Shown here: positions 1-6,795 of the stretch, piece after piece | Position numbering within the stretch: the stretch's first letter is position 1 | Layout: every line of letters begins with the position of its first letter | Origin: Nitrospinaceae bacterium | GTDB lineage: Bacteria > Nitrospinota > Nitrospinia > Nitrospinales > VA-1 | DNA: 11,037 bases | Reading direction: 5' to 3' | Assembly (NCBI GenBank): GCA_029937635.1 | Contig: JAPYPM010000063.1 | Span: 1-11,037 of the forward strand | Position numbers and translations under genes: made by a program | Notes under the pieces: generated by a model | Told to the model about the DNA's origin: nothing | The model's database searches: none | What the model saw: only the letters and a program-made list of their open reading frames with translations

Positions 1-148
1 GCGAGCTCGAATTGCCAATCTGGACCTATCACCAGAAAACCGAAAAATTGTCCCTAAAACAATCCAGCAAATAAAAAAAACGACTATTCCCGTCTTGGTT
101 ACATTTTCTCTCGCTCTATTTTTTGGAATCTGGCTTGCAAGGTTCTAA
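1..148 (+). CDS. 3' end of an unrecognised gene with a C-terminal membrane helix (5' truncated)
   Basis: An open frame enters from the left edge (first full codon at base 2) and ends at TAA 146-148, giving the last 48 residues of a protein. About 25 polar, charged residues are followed by Lys-Lys and then a roughly 20-residue hydrophobic run (approximately TIPVLVTFSLALFFGIWLA) ending in Arg-Phe. The visible tail is therefore a single C-terminal membrane-spanning helix, as in a tail-anchored protein or the last helix of a polytopic one. The family cannot be told from this fragment. The stop lies 73 nt upstream of the small acidic gene at 222, on the same strand, so the two could share a transcript. 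An open frame of 48 codons can occur by chance, but the clean charged-then-hydrophobic layout supports coding. Confidence 0.5.
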   Translation, partial: RARIANLDLSPENRKIVPKTIQQIKKTTIPVLVTFSLALFFGIWLARF

Positions 149-169
149 AAAACCCTAAAAACCAAAGGA

Positions 170-198
170 TTGTTTTAACCTGATTACTTGGTTACTAT
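170..198 (+). promoter_or_regulatory. weak candidate promoter for the small acidic protein gene
   Basis: A TTGTTT hexamer (170-175) and a TACTAT hexamer (193-198) are separated by 17 nt, each matching the sigma-70 consensus at four of six positions. In this AT-rich stretch such matches occur easily, so the call is weak. The gene could equally be read from an upstream promoter. Confidence 0.2.
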
Positions 199-221
199 AT
201 ACACAAATTAAGGAGACTTTC

Positions 222-574
222 TTGAACAGTTTTAACCCAAGCCAAGACCCAAAATCAACACCTGATCTTATTTCAAAAAATTCTGCCCCAGGCGATGAAC
301 CCTCATCGATGAAAAAGGGAAGTTCTTTAGAGAAACATCTTGATGAACAAACAATTGATTTAAACGAATTGTTTCCAGATACCGAGACAGATCTTAACAA
401 CTTGTTTCCGGAAGATGAGGTGAAGCATCTCCTTAAAAAAATCATAAAAAACAAAAAAGATATGGGCCTGATAAAAAAACGTCTCACAACCGAAAATAAA
501 ACATCCGACGATAACGAAGAGGAAATTAATTTCGAGGACTCACCTGAACTTGATAAAACAGAAAATACCTAAAC
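222..574 (+). CDS. small acidic hypothetical protein with a duplicated DLN-x-LFP motif
   Basis: This encodes 116 residues that I do not recognise. The start is TTG at 222, chosen because an AAGGAG Shine-Dalgarno sequence (210-215) lies 6 nt upstream and no in-frame ATG fits as well; the stop is TAA at 572-574. There is no signal peptide or membrane segment. The first 40 residues are Ser/Pro/Lys/Asp-rich and look disordered. Residues 46-53 and 57-64 are near-copies (DLNELFPD and DLNNLFPE), 11 residues apart. A basic helix-prone stretch (about 67-88, rich in Lys, Ile and Leu) follows, then a very acidic tail (about 91-116, Asp/Glu/Asn). The layout suggests a disordered adaptor with two copies of a short binding motif, but that is inference. 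An antisense frame over the same bases lacks a ribosome site and looks like a shadow. Confidence 0.6.
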
Positions 575-652
575 AACTAAACCTCAAATACCTGTGTAAA
601 ACTACTTCAACAACCGATCCCCATCCAAAATTTAACAAGTAATAGTAGTGGA

Positions 653-1648
653 CTAGGTTACTTGAACACGAAGTCCTCTCTGAACAAAACAAAATGGAAT
701 CACACGGCCGTTGAGGCGAACCAACTCTGAGACAACTGACTGTCTTTGTTTAAGCGGTACCATGAAAGCAATGCACCCGCCTCCGCCTGCGCCACATACC
801 TTGGCAGCCTGTGCCCCTTTTTTCATTCCACCTGATATTAGTTTATTTATCTGTGGGGTGCTAATAGTTGGCGCTAGTGCTTTTCGAGCCTCCCACTCGC
901 GAGCAAATAAGGCCGTCACCTTTTTCATGCGCCCTAAGGTCAATGCTTTATCCATTTCTCTTGCTATCTGCGCTATTTTTTTCAACTTCTCCGTAACCGC
1001 GTAATCCTTATCTAGAACCTTCTTCATAACTTCCCAGTTGTTAATACCAGAACGCCTTGGATTTCCGGTATAACATAAAATCATGCTCTCGCTAAGTTTT
1101 TGCAAAGAAATGGGTAAGGCAACCGAAGCCACACCATCATATCCTGGTCGTACCGATCGCACTCCTCCATATAACGGAGGGAAATAATCCTGCCAGCCGG
1201 TAGGAGCAGAAATAATTTGAGTCTCAATATTCATTGCCACCCCCAACATCTTTTTTTTACTGAGACCTTTTTTCGTAAATGCATTTAGAGCGCCATGCAA
1301 AGCTATGTTCAAAGCTGATGACCCCCCAATTCCAGACCCAGGTGGAGCCTCGCTTGATGTCACAATATTCAACCCTTTTTTAGGTTGATAATATTTAAGT
1401 GTTTTTAAAATGAGGTCCAGAGGATGCACTTCCGGCAAAGATGCAAGAGATTTGAATTTAACCTGTAATAGAAGGTCTTTCGATTCAACAAAAATCTTCT
1501 TATCATTCCTTGGAGTTAATTCAACTGTAGCATAAAGATTAATAGCTGCATTGAGTGTAGGCGGATTCCCAAACTGAAGGTAGAGAGGCCATATATCGAG
1601 AGTTCCCCCGGCCAAATCGATTCGAGTAGGGGCGGTGCTTTTAATCAT
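653..1648 (-). CDS. GHMP-family sugar kinase (heptose/fucose-kinase-like)
   Basis: This is a 331-residue cytoplasmic kinase of the GHMP fold (galactokinase, homoserine, mevalonate and phosphomevalonate kinases). Three family motifs are in order: the N-terminal substrate motif APTRIDLAGG (6-15), the phosphate-binding loop PPGSGIGGSSA (102-112), and the C-terminal Gly-rich motif KVCGAGGGGC (283-292). GWQDYFPPLYGG (151-162) matches the segment that holds the catalytic Asp, here D154. Length is normal for the family. The substrate cannot be fixed from sequence. The closest feel is to sugar-1-kinases such as D-glycero-D-manno-heptose 7-phosphate kinase (HddA) or L-fucokinase-like enzymes that feed nucleotide-sugar pathways, but no other heptose gene is visible. 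It lies downstream of the mlaC-like gene with a 146-nt gap and converges on the small acidic gene. No strong Shine-Dalgarno precedes the ATG. Confidence 0.85.
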   Translation of the reverse strand: MIKSTAPTRIDLAGGTLDIWPLYLQFGNPPTLNAAINLYATVELTPRNDKKIFVESKDLLLQVKFKSLASLPEVHPLDLILKTLKYYQPKKGLNIVTSSEAPPGSGIGGSSALNIALHGALNAFTKKGLSKKKMLGVAMNIETQIISAPTGWQDYFPPLYGGVRSVRPGYDGVASVALPISLQKLSESMILCYTGNPRRSGINNWEVMKKVLDKDYAVTEKLKKIAQIAREMDKALTLGRMKKVTALFAREWEARKALAPTISTPQINKLISGGMKKGAQAAKVCGAGGGGCIAFMVPLKQRQSVVSELVRLNGRVIPFCFVQRGLRVQVT

Positions 1649-1717
1649 GCGATCAAAGTTAGGACACCTAAAAAAGGAAGTATCGGGTGTATGGTGGATA
1701 GAAAAAAATCCATCCTA

Positions 1718-1723
1718 ATTATA
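1718..1723 (-). promoter_or_regulatory. candidate -10 element for the GHMP kinase gene
   Basis: On the minus strand a perfect TATAAT occurs in the gap upstream of the kinase, which would place the transcript start near 1711 and give a leader of about 60 nt. No convincing -35 hexamer lies 16-18 nt further upstream, and there is no extended TGn. It is therefore a -10 match only. Confidence 0.3.
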
Positions 1724-1794
1724 GGACAAATTCTACATAGGTTGTGAGCAGACATTAATATTTACTAGAGTTCTCCGGACACGCTTGACCCTTT

Positions 1795-2397
1795 TTATAA
1801 AGCATTTATTTTGTCTGTTAATTTCTGAACTAAGACCTCATAGGAGTGATTGCGGATAATTTTAGTAAACTGCGCACGGTAATTACGGATCATACTGACG
1901 CCCTCAACAACAAAATCATATACTTGCCAGACACCATTTTCTCGGATGAGTTTGTAATCAACCCCAATGGTAGTAGCTTTTCGGACTACCTCTGTCTTAA
2001 CAAGAGCGTATTCACCCTTGACCACTTCATCGAGATAGTTGATTTTTTCATTACTAAAAGATTCAAGTTTATTGGCATACGAGTTCTCTAGCAAAGATTT
2101 AAATAACTCAATAAATACCTGTTGTTCTTCAGCCGAGCGAACATCCCAGTTTTTAGCAAGTGAACGCCTCACCATTTGGCGATAGTTAAATCGAGCGTTA
2201 ATGGTCTTTCTCAAAATTGCCCTACGAGCTGGCAGATCATTCTTTAGAGCTTCATCGTTTACAGTTGAAATCACTTTATCGATGGTATTTTTCAATTGAC
2301 TTGTAATTTCTGAACCCGAAAAACAGACAGATACCACCGTTAAATTAATCATCAAAGAGATTACAACCATGTGTATGCAAAAACGTTTTCGGTTCAT
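1795..2397 (-). CDS. mlaC: MlaC/Ttg2D-family periplasmic phospholipid-binding protein
   Basis: This 200-residue protein has an N-terminal signal peptide: basic residues 3-5, a hydrophobic core at about 8-25, and probable cleavage around residues 27-29. The mature part matches the MlaC/Ttg2D (toluene tolerance) family. Family-like features are the ARRAILRKTI..RFNYRQM segment (about 57-75), the W-x-x-x-S/T-x-E-Q-Q region, and the C-terminal YDFVVEGVSMIRNYRAQF (about 160-177). In known systems MlaC shuttles phospholipids across the periplasm between the outer-membrane MlaA complex and the inner-membrane MlaFEDB ABC transporter, maintaining outer-membrane lipid asymmetry. No mlaD, mlaE or mlaF lies in the window, so this copy is away from its usual operon partners. 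An AAAGG sequence lies about 13 nt before the ATG, a rather long spacing. The Cys at residue 25 does not sit in a good lipobox. Confidence 0.85.
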   Translation of the reverse strand: MNRKRFCIHMVVISLMINLTVVSVCFSGSEITSQLKNTIDKVISTVNDEALKNDLPARRAILRKTINARFNYRQMVRRSLAKNWDVRSAEEQQVFIELFKSLLENSYANKLESFSNEKINYLDEVVKGEYALVKTEVVRKATTIGVDYKLIRENGVWQVYDFVVEGVSMIRNYRAQFTKIIRNHSYEVLVQKLTDKINAL

Positions 2398-2445
2398 CTA
2401 AACTTATTAACCTTTCTAGACAGAAATCAATAGTTTTATATCGCA

Positions 2446-2474
2446 ACTCTACCAAATATGGATAATTCTATCAA
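2446..2474 (-). promoter_or_regulatory. candidate sigma-70 promoter for the mlaC-like gene
   Basis: Read on the minus strand, a TTGATA -35 box (2469-2474, five of six matches) and a TAGAGT -10 box (2446-2451, four of six) are separated by exactly 17 nt. Transcription would start near 2439, leaving a leader of about 42 nt before the ATG at 2397. It fits the 226-nt gap separating this gene from the tonB-like gene upstream. Confidence 0.4.
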
Positions 2475-2490
2475 GGTTTCATAACTAAAT

Positions 2491-2507
2491 TGGACTTTAA
2501 AAGTCCA
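2491..2507. repeat. perfect 7-bp inverted repeat between the tonB-like and mlaC-like genes
   Basis: TGGACTT (2491-2497) and AAGTCCA (2501-2507) form a perfect stem around a 3-nt loop. It lies downstream of the tonB-like stop and 16 bases upstream of the candidate -35 box of the mlaC-like gene. There is no T-tract on either side, so it is a poor intrinsic terminator. An operator or a simple hairpin ending the upstream transcript are the options. Confidence 0.4.
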
Positions 2508-2623
2508 CATTATTGAGTAACTACTTCTGAGCCTAAAAACCTGTCTCGCCAAGACTGCCCTGATGACAGCAATTATTCTATTCCTTTTTTAGACTAAAGT
2601 TTCTATTGTAATCTCACCTAATT

Positions 2624-3541
2624 TTATTTTTTGTTGTATACAAATGTCGCAAGTATAGAAAGCTTCTCTTTAGGAATTGTTCTTGGAAATGGATAGTAGG
2701 GTGCGGCCCCCCTCACAGCCTTTATGGCATTAGCATCAAGGATGTTGGATCCCGAAGTATTAATCAATCGTAGGCTAAGAAGGTTTCCATCCTTTGAAAT
2801 TTCAAATTTTAGCGAAAGTTCTCCACCCATAGGGTTCTTTGTTGCTTGGGATGGGTAAATCCAAGCACGCTGGATTTGTTGCTTAACACGACTAAAATAT
2901 GAAACATATTTTGCATCTTTTGTATTTAGAGGAATCGAATCATCACCATCTAGTTCCTCATTTTCTTCAACTTGAGGATTTTGTGGAGCATATTTTTCTG
3001 GATTCAATCCATCAAGCATAGCCAGAGTTCCTTCTGATTCTGCAAATAAGGAAGAGACTTTATGAACTTTTTGTTGTTTTTCCTCTTTTTTATTTCTCTT
3101 AATTCGAGGTTTCAACTTTTGAATGGGACTAGGGACATTAAGGGGTTTTAAAATGGGGGGGGTTTTGCGATGGTTTCTTTGTTTAGGACCTTGTTTTTTT
3201 ACAATTGCTTTATGGGTCTTTTTTGCTAGCAATCCAGGCGGTTTTATTTTTTTCTTCTGGCTTATTTTTGGTTTTGAGAAATCGATGGTCGTTTTTTTTT
3301 GTTTAAGGGGTGTAGATGTTTGGATGTCAACATATTTAACTTTAATCGGTGGTGGTGTTAGATGGTTTTTAGTATTTACAGGGGAAATGAATTCAAAGAT
3401 AACAACCGAAAGGTGAAGTGTAAAAGCAATTAGCAAGAACAGATTTAGCTTCGCATGCTTGAGTTTGCTTCCTTGAAAGTAAAATTCTTTTTTCGAAAAT
3501 CGGGCCAACAGGTCCAACTTTTGTATTTCAGTGGTTGCCAT
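2624..3541 (-). CDS. TonB/TolA-like energy transducer with a long Lys-rich periplasmic linker
   Basis: This 305-residue protein has the TonB layout. A short cytoplasmic part (1-32) is followed by one membrane helix (about 33-52, LNLFLLIAFTLHLSVVIFEF), with a His inside the helix as is typical of TonB. A long periplasmic linker (about 53-205) is rich in Lys, Pro and Gln, with an acidic patch near 190-201. The C-terminal TonB-type domain (about 213-303) includes R-x-W-x-YP (225-230), the GGELSLKFEISKDG strand (239-252), LDANAIKAV (268-276) and AAPYYPFP (279-286). TonB proteins use ExbB/ExbD and proton-motive force to drive outer-membrane receptors. No exbB, exbD or receptor gene is nearby, so TolA or another TonB paralogue cannot be excluded. 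The gene begins 17 nt after the upstream nucleotidyltransferase-like gene on the same strand, so they are probably co-transcribed. No clear Shine-Dalgarno is visible. Confidence 0.8.
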   Translation of the reverse strand: MATTEIQKLDLLARFSKKEFYFQGSKLKHAKLNLFLLIAFTLHLSVVIFEFISPVNTKNHLTPPPIKVKYVDIQTSTPLKQKKTTIDFSKPKISQKKKIKPPGLLAKKTHKAIVKKQGPKQRNHRKTPPILKPLNVPSPIQKLKPRIKRNKKEEKQQKVHKVSSLFAESEGTLAMLDGLNPEKYAPQNPQVEENEELDGDDSIPLNTKDAKYVSYFSRVKQQIQRAWIYPSQATKNPMGGELSLKFEISKDGNLLSLRLINTSGSNILDANAIKAVRGAAPYYPFPRTIPKEKLSILATFVYNKK

Positions 3542-3558
3542 AAAACTATTTAAATAAT

Positions 3559-4881
3559 TTAGCTAACACGCCCTAATTTAAAAGCGTTACATTTGTTGAA
3601 ATACCATGAAAATGCATTTTTTATTTTTTGAGCAGATCCGTTATTTCTATAGTTGAATTTTTGTGGAAAGTATCGGCTTTCATTTCCATGCGGGAAAGGC
3701 AAACGGTTCATTTTGAGCGCTTGGTAAGACGAATTGATGTAGCTTGGGAAATTGTTATACATATCTATTTTGGTTTTCAGGGCAGGCATTTGCTCTTCAC
3801 GAAAGCGCAGTAATTCTTCACCAAAAGGGTGGATATGCCTCAGACCTTCCTCTCCATATTTAACGTTGGCATAATGTGTAAGGGATTCAAAGTCTTCCCA
3901 GTCCTCTAGCGCGTCTACATCAGAAACGAATGCTGGGTCGCTATGGAATTTAGTTGTAAATTTAGTATCCAATAAAACTGAAACCGCGCGATCAAAATTA
4001 TCTCTGTGCATTCCAAACATATATTTATCTTCCTTACGAAATTCCTTTAAATCAGACCTAAAATGTAGTGCATGGTGTGCAATTATGGGAAGTAGCTTTA
4101 ATATTCTTGATGGAGTAGACAGTATTTTGCGGATGCCGGCTTTGATTATGTTCCCATCTTTTCTTGTCGAGTGCAGATGCTCAATGATGTCTGAATCTAC
4201 TACGGATAAATTGATTGGGTAAATGTTAGGTTCTTTGACTTCATGCAGTTCGTTCGTTTCTTTACAAAGGGCTCGGTAGTGGTAGTTACGCCGAATAAAT
4301 TCACTTTCTGGTTTATGCTTGTGATCCGGAAACATCATTTGCCTGGAGTTAAGCCAAAGTATTAAATTGTAATTTTGGGTGTCGCTATCGTGTAAGATTT
4401 CTTCAATATCGAACATGAATGGTAAGTCGCCAGGTTGAAATAAAACTAATTCATCCGACTTAACATTCAACCGATTTTTTCCTAACTGCATCGTGTTAAA
4501 AAGATTTAGCTTATTTGGGTCTTCCCGAACAAACGATATTTTTTTCCCCTGAGTTCCTACTGTTTCTAAAAAAGTAGTAGCGACTTGCTCCACTTCTTCT
4601 GAACCTACGATGACAATTTCTTTTAGGCTGGAAATTAATAGGTTTCCTAACGCGTAACACATGACTGGAATACCGTTAATAAGAAAAAGAAACTTCAGAT
4701 GGTCTATTTTATCGTCAACGGCTCGTAGAATGAGGTGACTGATACCATTGCTATTGGCTGCAATTTCACGTTCGGCTTTTGCGATAGCAGTCGCATTTGC
4801 TTTTTTTCGTGAACTGTATCGATCATGGCTAAAGCTTAAAATGCATTTCTCGATACTTACTGAGGGTTTAAAGTCTTTCAT
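3559..4881 (-). CDS. sugar-nucleotidyltransferase-like (GT-A/MobA-like fold) protein, active site divergent
   Basis: The ATG at 4881 gives 440 residues; a TTG at 4905 would add eight. I prefer the ATG because neither start has a Shine-Dalgarno and the ATG leaves a sensible leader after the candidate promoter. About residues 45-165 resemble an NTP-transferase (MobA/GlmU/IspD-like) domain: a strand, LINGIPVMCYAL (67-78) like the usual K-x-L-x-x-x-G-x-P-x-x-x-x-x-L, then EIVIVGS (88-94) and LFQPGDLPF (147-155) like the metal-binding GDxP segment. DVDALEDWEDF (321-331) resembles the D-(I/V)-D-x-x-x-D that closes such domains. The Gly-rich nucleotide loop (GGxGTR type) expected before the first helix is missing. 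It is therefore either a divergent member or has lost catalysis. The C-terminal third is Tyr/Phe/His/Asn-rich and unassigned. It heads a probable two-gene unit with the tonB-like gene and is divergent from the proteasome operon. Confidence 0.6.
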   Translation of the reverse strand: MKDFKPSVSIEKCILSFSHDRYSSRKKANATAIAKAEREIAANSNGISHLILRAVDDKIDHLKFLFLINGIPVMCYALGNLLISSLKEIVIVGSEEVEQVATTFLETVGTQGKKISFVREDPNKLNLFNTMQLGKNRLNVKSDELVLFQPGDLPFMFDIEEILHDSDTQNYNLILWLNSRQMMFPDHKHKPESEFIRRNYHYRALCKETNELHEVKEPNIYPINLSVVDSDIIEHLHSTRKDGNIIKAGIRKILSTPSRILKLLPIIAHHALHFRSDLKEFRKEDKYMFGMHRDNFDRAVSVLLDTKFTTKFHSDPAFVSDVDALEDWEDFESLTHYANVKYGEEGLRHIHPFGEELLRFREEQMPALKTKIDMYNNFPSYINSSYQALKMNRLPFPHGNESRYFPQKFNYRNNGSAQKIKNAFSWYFNKCNAFKLGRVS

Positions 4882-4922
4882 AAAAAGGTCAAAAAAAATC
4901 AGCAATCAATTAGTGTTGTCTT

Positions 4923-4950
4923 GTTTTATTTAAAGCAATTTTCTAGTCAA
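4923..4950 (-). promoter_or_regulatory. candidate promoter for the nucleotidyltransferase-like/tonB-like pair
   Basis: On the minus strand TTGACT (4945-4950, five of six) and TAAAAC (4923-4928, four of six) are 16 nt apart, placing a start near 4916. This gives about 35 nt of leader to the ATG at 4881. The surrounding sequence is very AT-rich, which lowers the weight of the match. Confidence 0.3.
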
Positions 4951-5106
4951 AAATAAGATAATTTTTAGTGCTCCAAAGCAGATTGGCCAATGTTTTCAAA
5001 AGTTAAATTGTACCAGAAAACCTTCGACGGGAGAAATTACCAAGGTAGAGCCGTATTATTTTCACAGACAGGATGTGAGTAATGATTTAAATTTAGATAA
5101 ATTAAC

Positions 5107-5136
5107 TTGACGTATAATTTTTTTTCGACTTAGAAT
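5107..5136 (+). promoter_or_regulatory. candidate sigma-70 promoter of the proteasome/UBact operon
   Basis: TTGACG (5107-5112, five of six) and TAGAAT (5131-5136, five of six) are separated by 18 nt, giving a start near 5143 and a leader of about 33 nt before the ATPase ATG. A perfect TATAAT also lies at 5113-5118 but has no matching -35 box. This is the only good promoter candidate before the tightly packed six-gene run, so the whole operon may depend on this region. Confidence 0.45.
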
Positions 5137-5162
5137 TAGAATTCAATACCAACTCATATTAT

Positions 5163-5167
5163 AGGGA
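5163..5167 (+). promoter_or_regulatory. ribosome binding site of the proteasomal ATPase gene
   Basis: AGGGA lies 8 nt upstream of the ATG at 5176, a standard Shine-Dalgarno spacing. It fixes the start of the first gene of the operon. Confidence 0.55.
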
Positions 5168-5175
5168 TCTTACTT

Positions 5176-6795
5176 ATGGGCGACCAACCCCACATCATTG
5201 GCCTAATTGATCAACTTTTGGATGAGACCGCTGATAGGCCAAACCTTCAAGAGAAAATATTCGATTTGCGAGATGCTTTATTTCAGGCCCAGCAATTATC
5301 ACAACAATATGCACTAAAAATTAAAACTCTTGAAGAGACCGTTGATAAACTGAAGTCCCCCGCTCACCGTATTGGAACTGTTTTGGGCCTGGGGGATGGA
5401 GGCCTTTATCGTTTGGTGGTTGGAGGAACTGAATATCAAGCTGCGGCTTCTCCTGAGATCATTGAAAAAGAAACTCTTCAGCCCGGTGATCAAGTTGCGC
5501 TCAACGAAGGGTTCGTTGCTATCACTAAATTACCTAAGCCTGAGCATGGACCTATTGCTCGCATCACCACACAATTGACTGATGGACAGTGGCTAGTAAC
5601 TGGACAAACAGGCAATAGCGAAACCATAGCTCTTAATCACCCCGATTTAGAAACAGCGTCAATAAGAGTGGGTGACGAGGTCATTCTCGACCCGAATCAG
5701 AGAGTAATTTTAGCTCGATTGCCCAAGAGAAAATCCGGAGTTATGGTTGAAGATGACTTGGAACAAATTGATTGGTCCAAGGTCGGAGGGCAATCCCACG
5801 TTATAGAAGAGGTGCGCAAAGTAATTGAGTATCCTATTTTACATAAGGATATTCTCAAAACTATGGAATATGAATTGCCGAAAGGATTTTTATTTTATGG
5901 CCCTCCGGGCTGCGGCAAAACCCTCATTGGAAGAGCCATTCTTTCAGATATAATACGTCAACTTAAGGATAAAGAATCTAATCAAGAGCTCGAGGGTCGT
6001 TTTATTCATGTTAAAGGCCCTGAAATTCTTAACATGTGGTTGGGAGAATCGGAACGGAAGGTAAGAGAGATTTTCAAAAAAGCACGTGATTATAAGGAAA
6101 AGGGTCAGGTTCCTTTTATTTTTATTGATGAGGCAGAGTCTATTCTTGGAACAAGGCAGGCCTCACGTGGAAACAATATTAGCAACACATTGGTACCTAT
6201 GTTCTGTGCCGAGATGGATGGTATTCAATCACTTCGAGACGCAGTAGTTATTCTCGCTACTAATCGACCTGACCTAATTGACCCAGCAATTCTAAGGCCT
6301 GGTAGAATTGACCGAAAGATAAAGGTGGGGCGTCCCAACCGCGAAGATTGTAACGCTATACTCAAAGTTTATCTAAAGCCTAATTTACCTCGAGAGCATA
6401 AAAATCTTGATGAAATGACGCAGCCATTTCTAAACGCACTATTTAAAAAAAGCTCTCAACAGGAAGTTTTGGTCCTTACTCTTCGCTCCGGTAAACTTAA
6501 AAAACTATACTGGAAAGATTTTATATCTGGGGCGATTATAGAGGGAGTGGTAAAAAGGACTAAAGAAAAGGCGATTGAAAGAGCCATCGATGGTAAAGAG
6601 CTGAAAATCATGTCAAAAGACTTAACACAATGTCTGGAAACCGAATTCAAAGAAGGAAATTTACTACCTGCTGAGTCCAACATGGAAGACTGGCTTCAGC
6701 TACTCGACCTAGACCCACGCCATGTGGTAAGAGTGCGTCGTCCAAACGATTCTGATCAGGCTGCTTCCGAAACCTTCAATCGATCGATAATATGA
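5176..6795 (+). CDS. mpa: proteasome-associated AAA+ ATPase (Mpa/ARC family)
   Basis: This 539-residue protein is the hexameric unfoldase that recognises tagged substrates and feeds them into the 20S core. An N-terminal coiled coil (about 24-61), which in the family captures Pup, is followed by two OB-type domains (about 62-130 and 131-187). The AAA+ module then has Walker A GPPGCGKT (242-249), pore loop MWLG (287-290, aromatic W288), Walker B FIFIDEAE (314-321), sensor-1 Asn in ATNRPD (N363), and Arg fingers in LRPGRIDR (R374, R377). Residues from 503 (MEDW..) to about 523 resemble the conserved C-terminal segment of actinobacterial Mpa. The extreme C-terminus reads NRSII rather than GQYL, so the usual docking tail with a penultimate Tyr is absent. 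At 539 residues it is shorter than the mycobacterial protein (about 609), mainly at the N-terminus. Its stop overlaps the dop start by 4 nt (ATGA). Confidence 0.95.
   Translation: MGDQPHIIGLIDQLLDETADRPNLQEKIFDLRDALFQAQQLSQQYALKIKTLEETVDKLKSPAHRIGTVLGLGDGGLYRLVVGGTEYQAAASPEIIEKETLQPGDQVALNEGFVAITKLPKPEHGPIARITTQLTDGQWLVTGQTGNSETIALNHPDLETASIRVGDEVILDPNQRVILARLPKRKSGVMVEDDLEQIDWSKVGGQSHVIEEVRKVIEYPILHKDILKTMEYELPKGFLFYGPPGCGKTLIGRAILSDIIRQLKDKESNQELEGRFIHVKGPEILNMWLGESERKVREIFKKARDYKEKGQVPFIFIDEAESILGTRQASRGNNISNTLVPMFCAEMDGIQSLRDAVVILATNRPDLIDPAILRPGRIDRKIKVGRPNREDCNAILKVYLKPNLPREHKNLDEMTQPFLNALFKKSSQQEVLVLTLRSGKLKKLYWKDFISGAIIEGVVKRTKEKAIERAIDGKELKIMSKDLTQCLETEFKEGNLLPAESNMEDWLQLLDLDPRHVVRVRRPNDSDQAASETFNRSII

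Noticed and set aside
155..487. Minus-strand frame of 110 codons opposite the small acidic gene
   Set aside because: It has a Phe/Ser/Arg-rich low-complexity product typical of antisense to Lys/Glu/Asp codons. The + frame has a well-spaced AAGGAG site and a more protein-like composition.
636..664. Inverted repeat CAAGTAA / TTACTTG at the kinase stop, considered as a terminator between convergent genes
   Set aside because: The stem is AT-rich with a 15-nt loop and no T-tract. It could arise by chance.
711..1004. + strand frame of 97 codons inside the GHMP kinase
   Set aside because: It lies antisense to the conserved C-terminal Gly-rich kinase motif. Its Pro-rich stretch is simply the complement of the Gly codons.
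1693..1714. Hairpin (GGTGGAT / ATCCATC, 8-nt A-rich loop) upstream of the GHMP kinase, considered as a terminator or leader element
   Set aside because: The stem is 7 bp with one G-U pair and no T-tract follows on either strand. This is too weak to call.
3123..3416. + strand frame of 97 codons opposite the TonB-like linker
   Set aside because: It is hydrophobic Phe/Gly/Trp-rich and antisense to the Lys/Pro-rich linker, so it is a composition artefact.
6456..6683. Minus-strand frame of 75 codons within the ATPase gene
   Set aside because: It lies wholly inside a gene with clear family motifs, has no ribosome site and no recognisable product.
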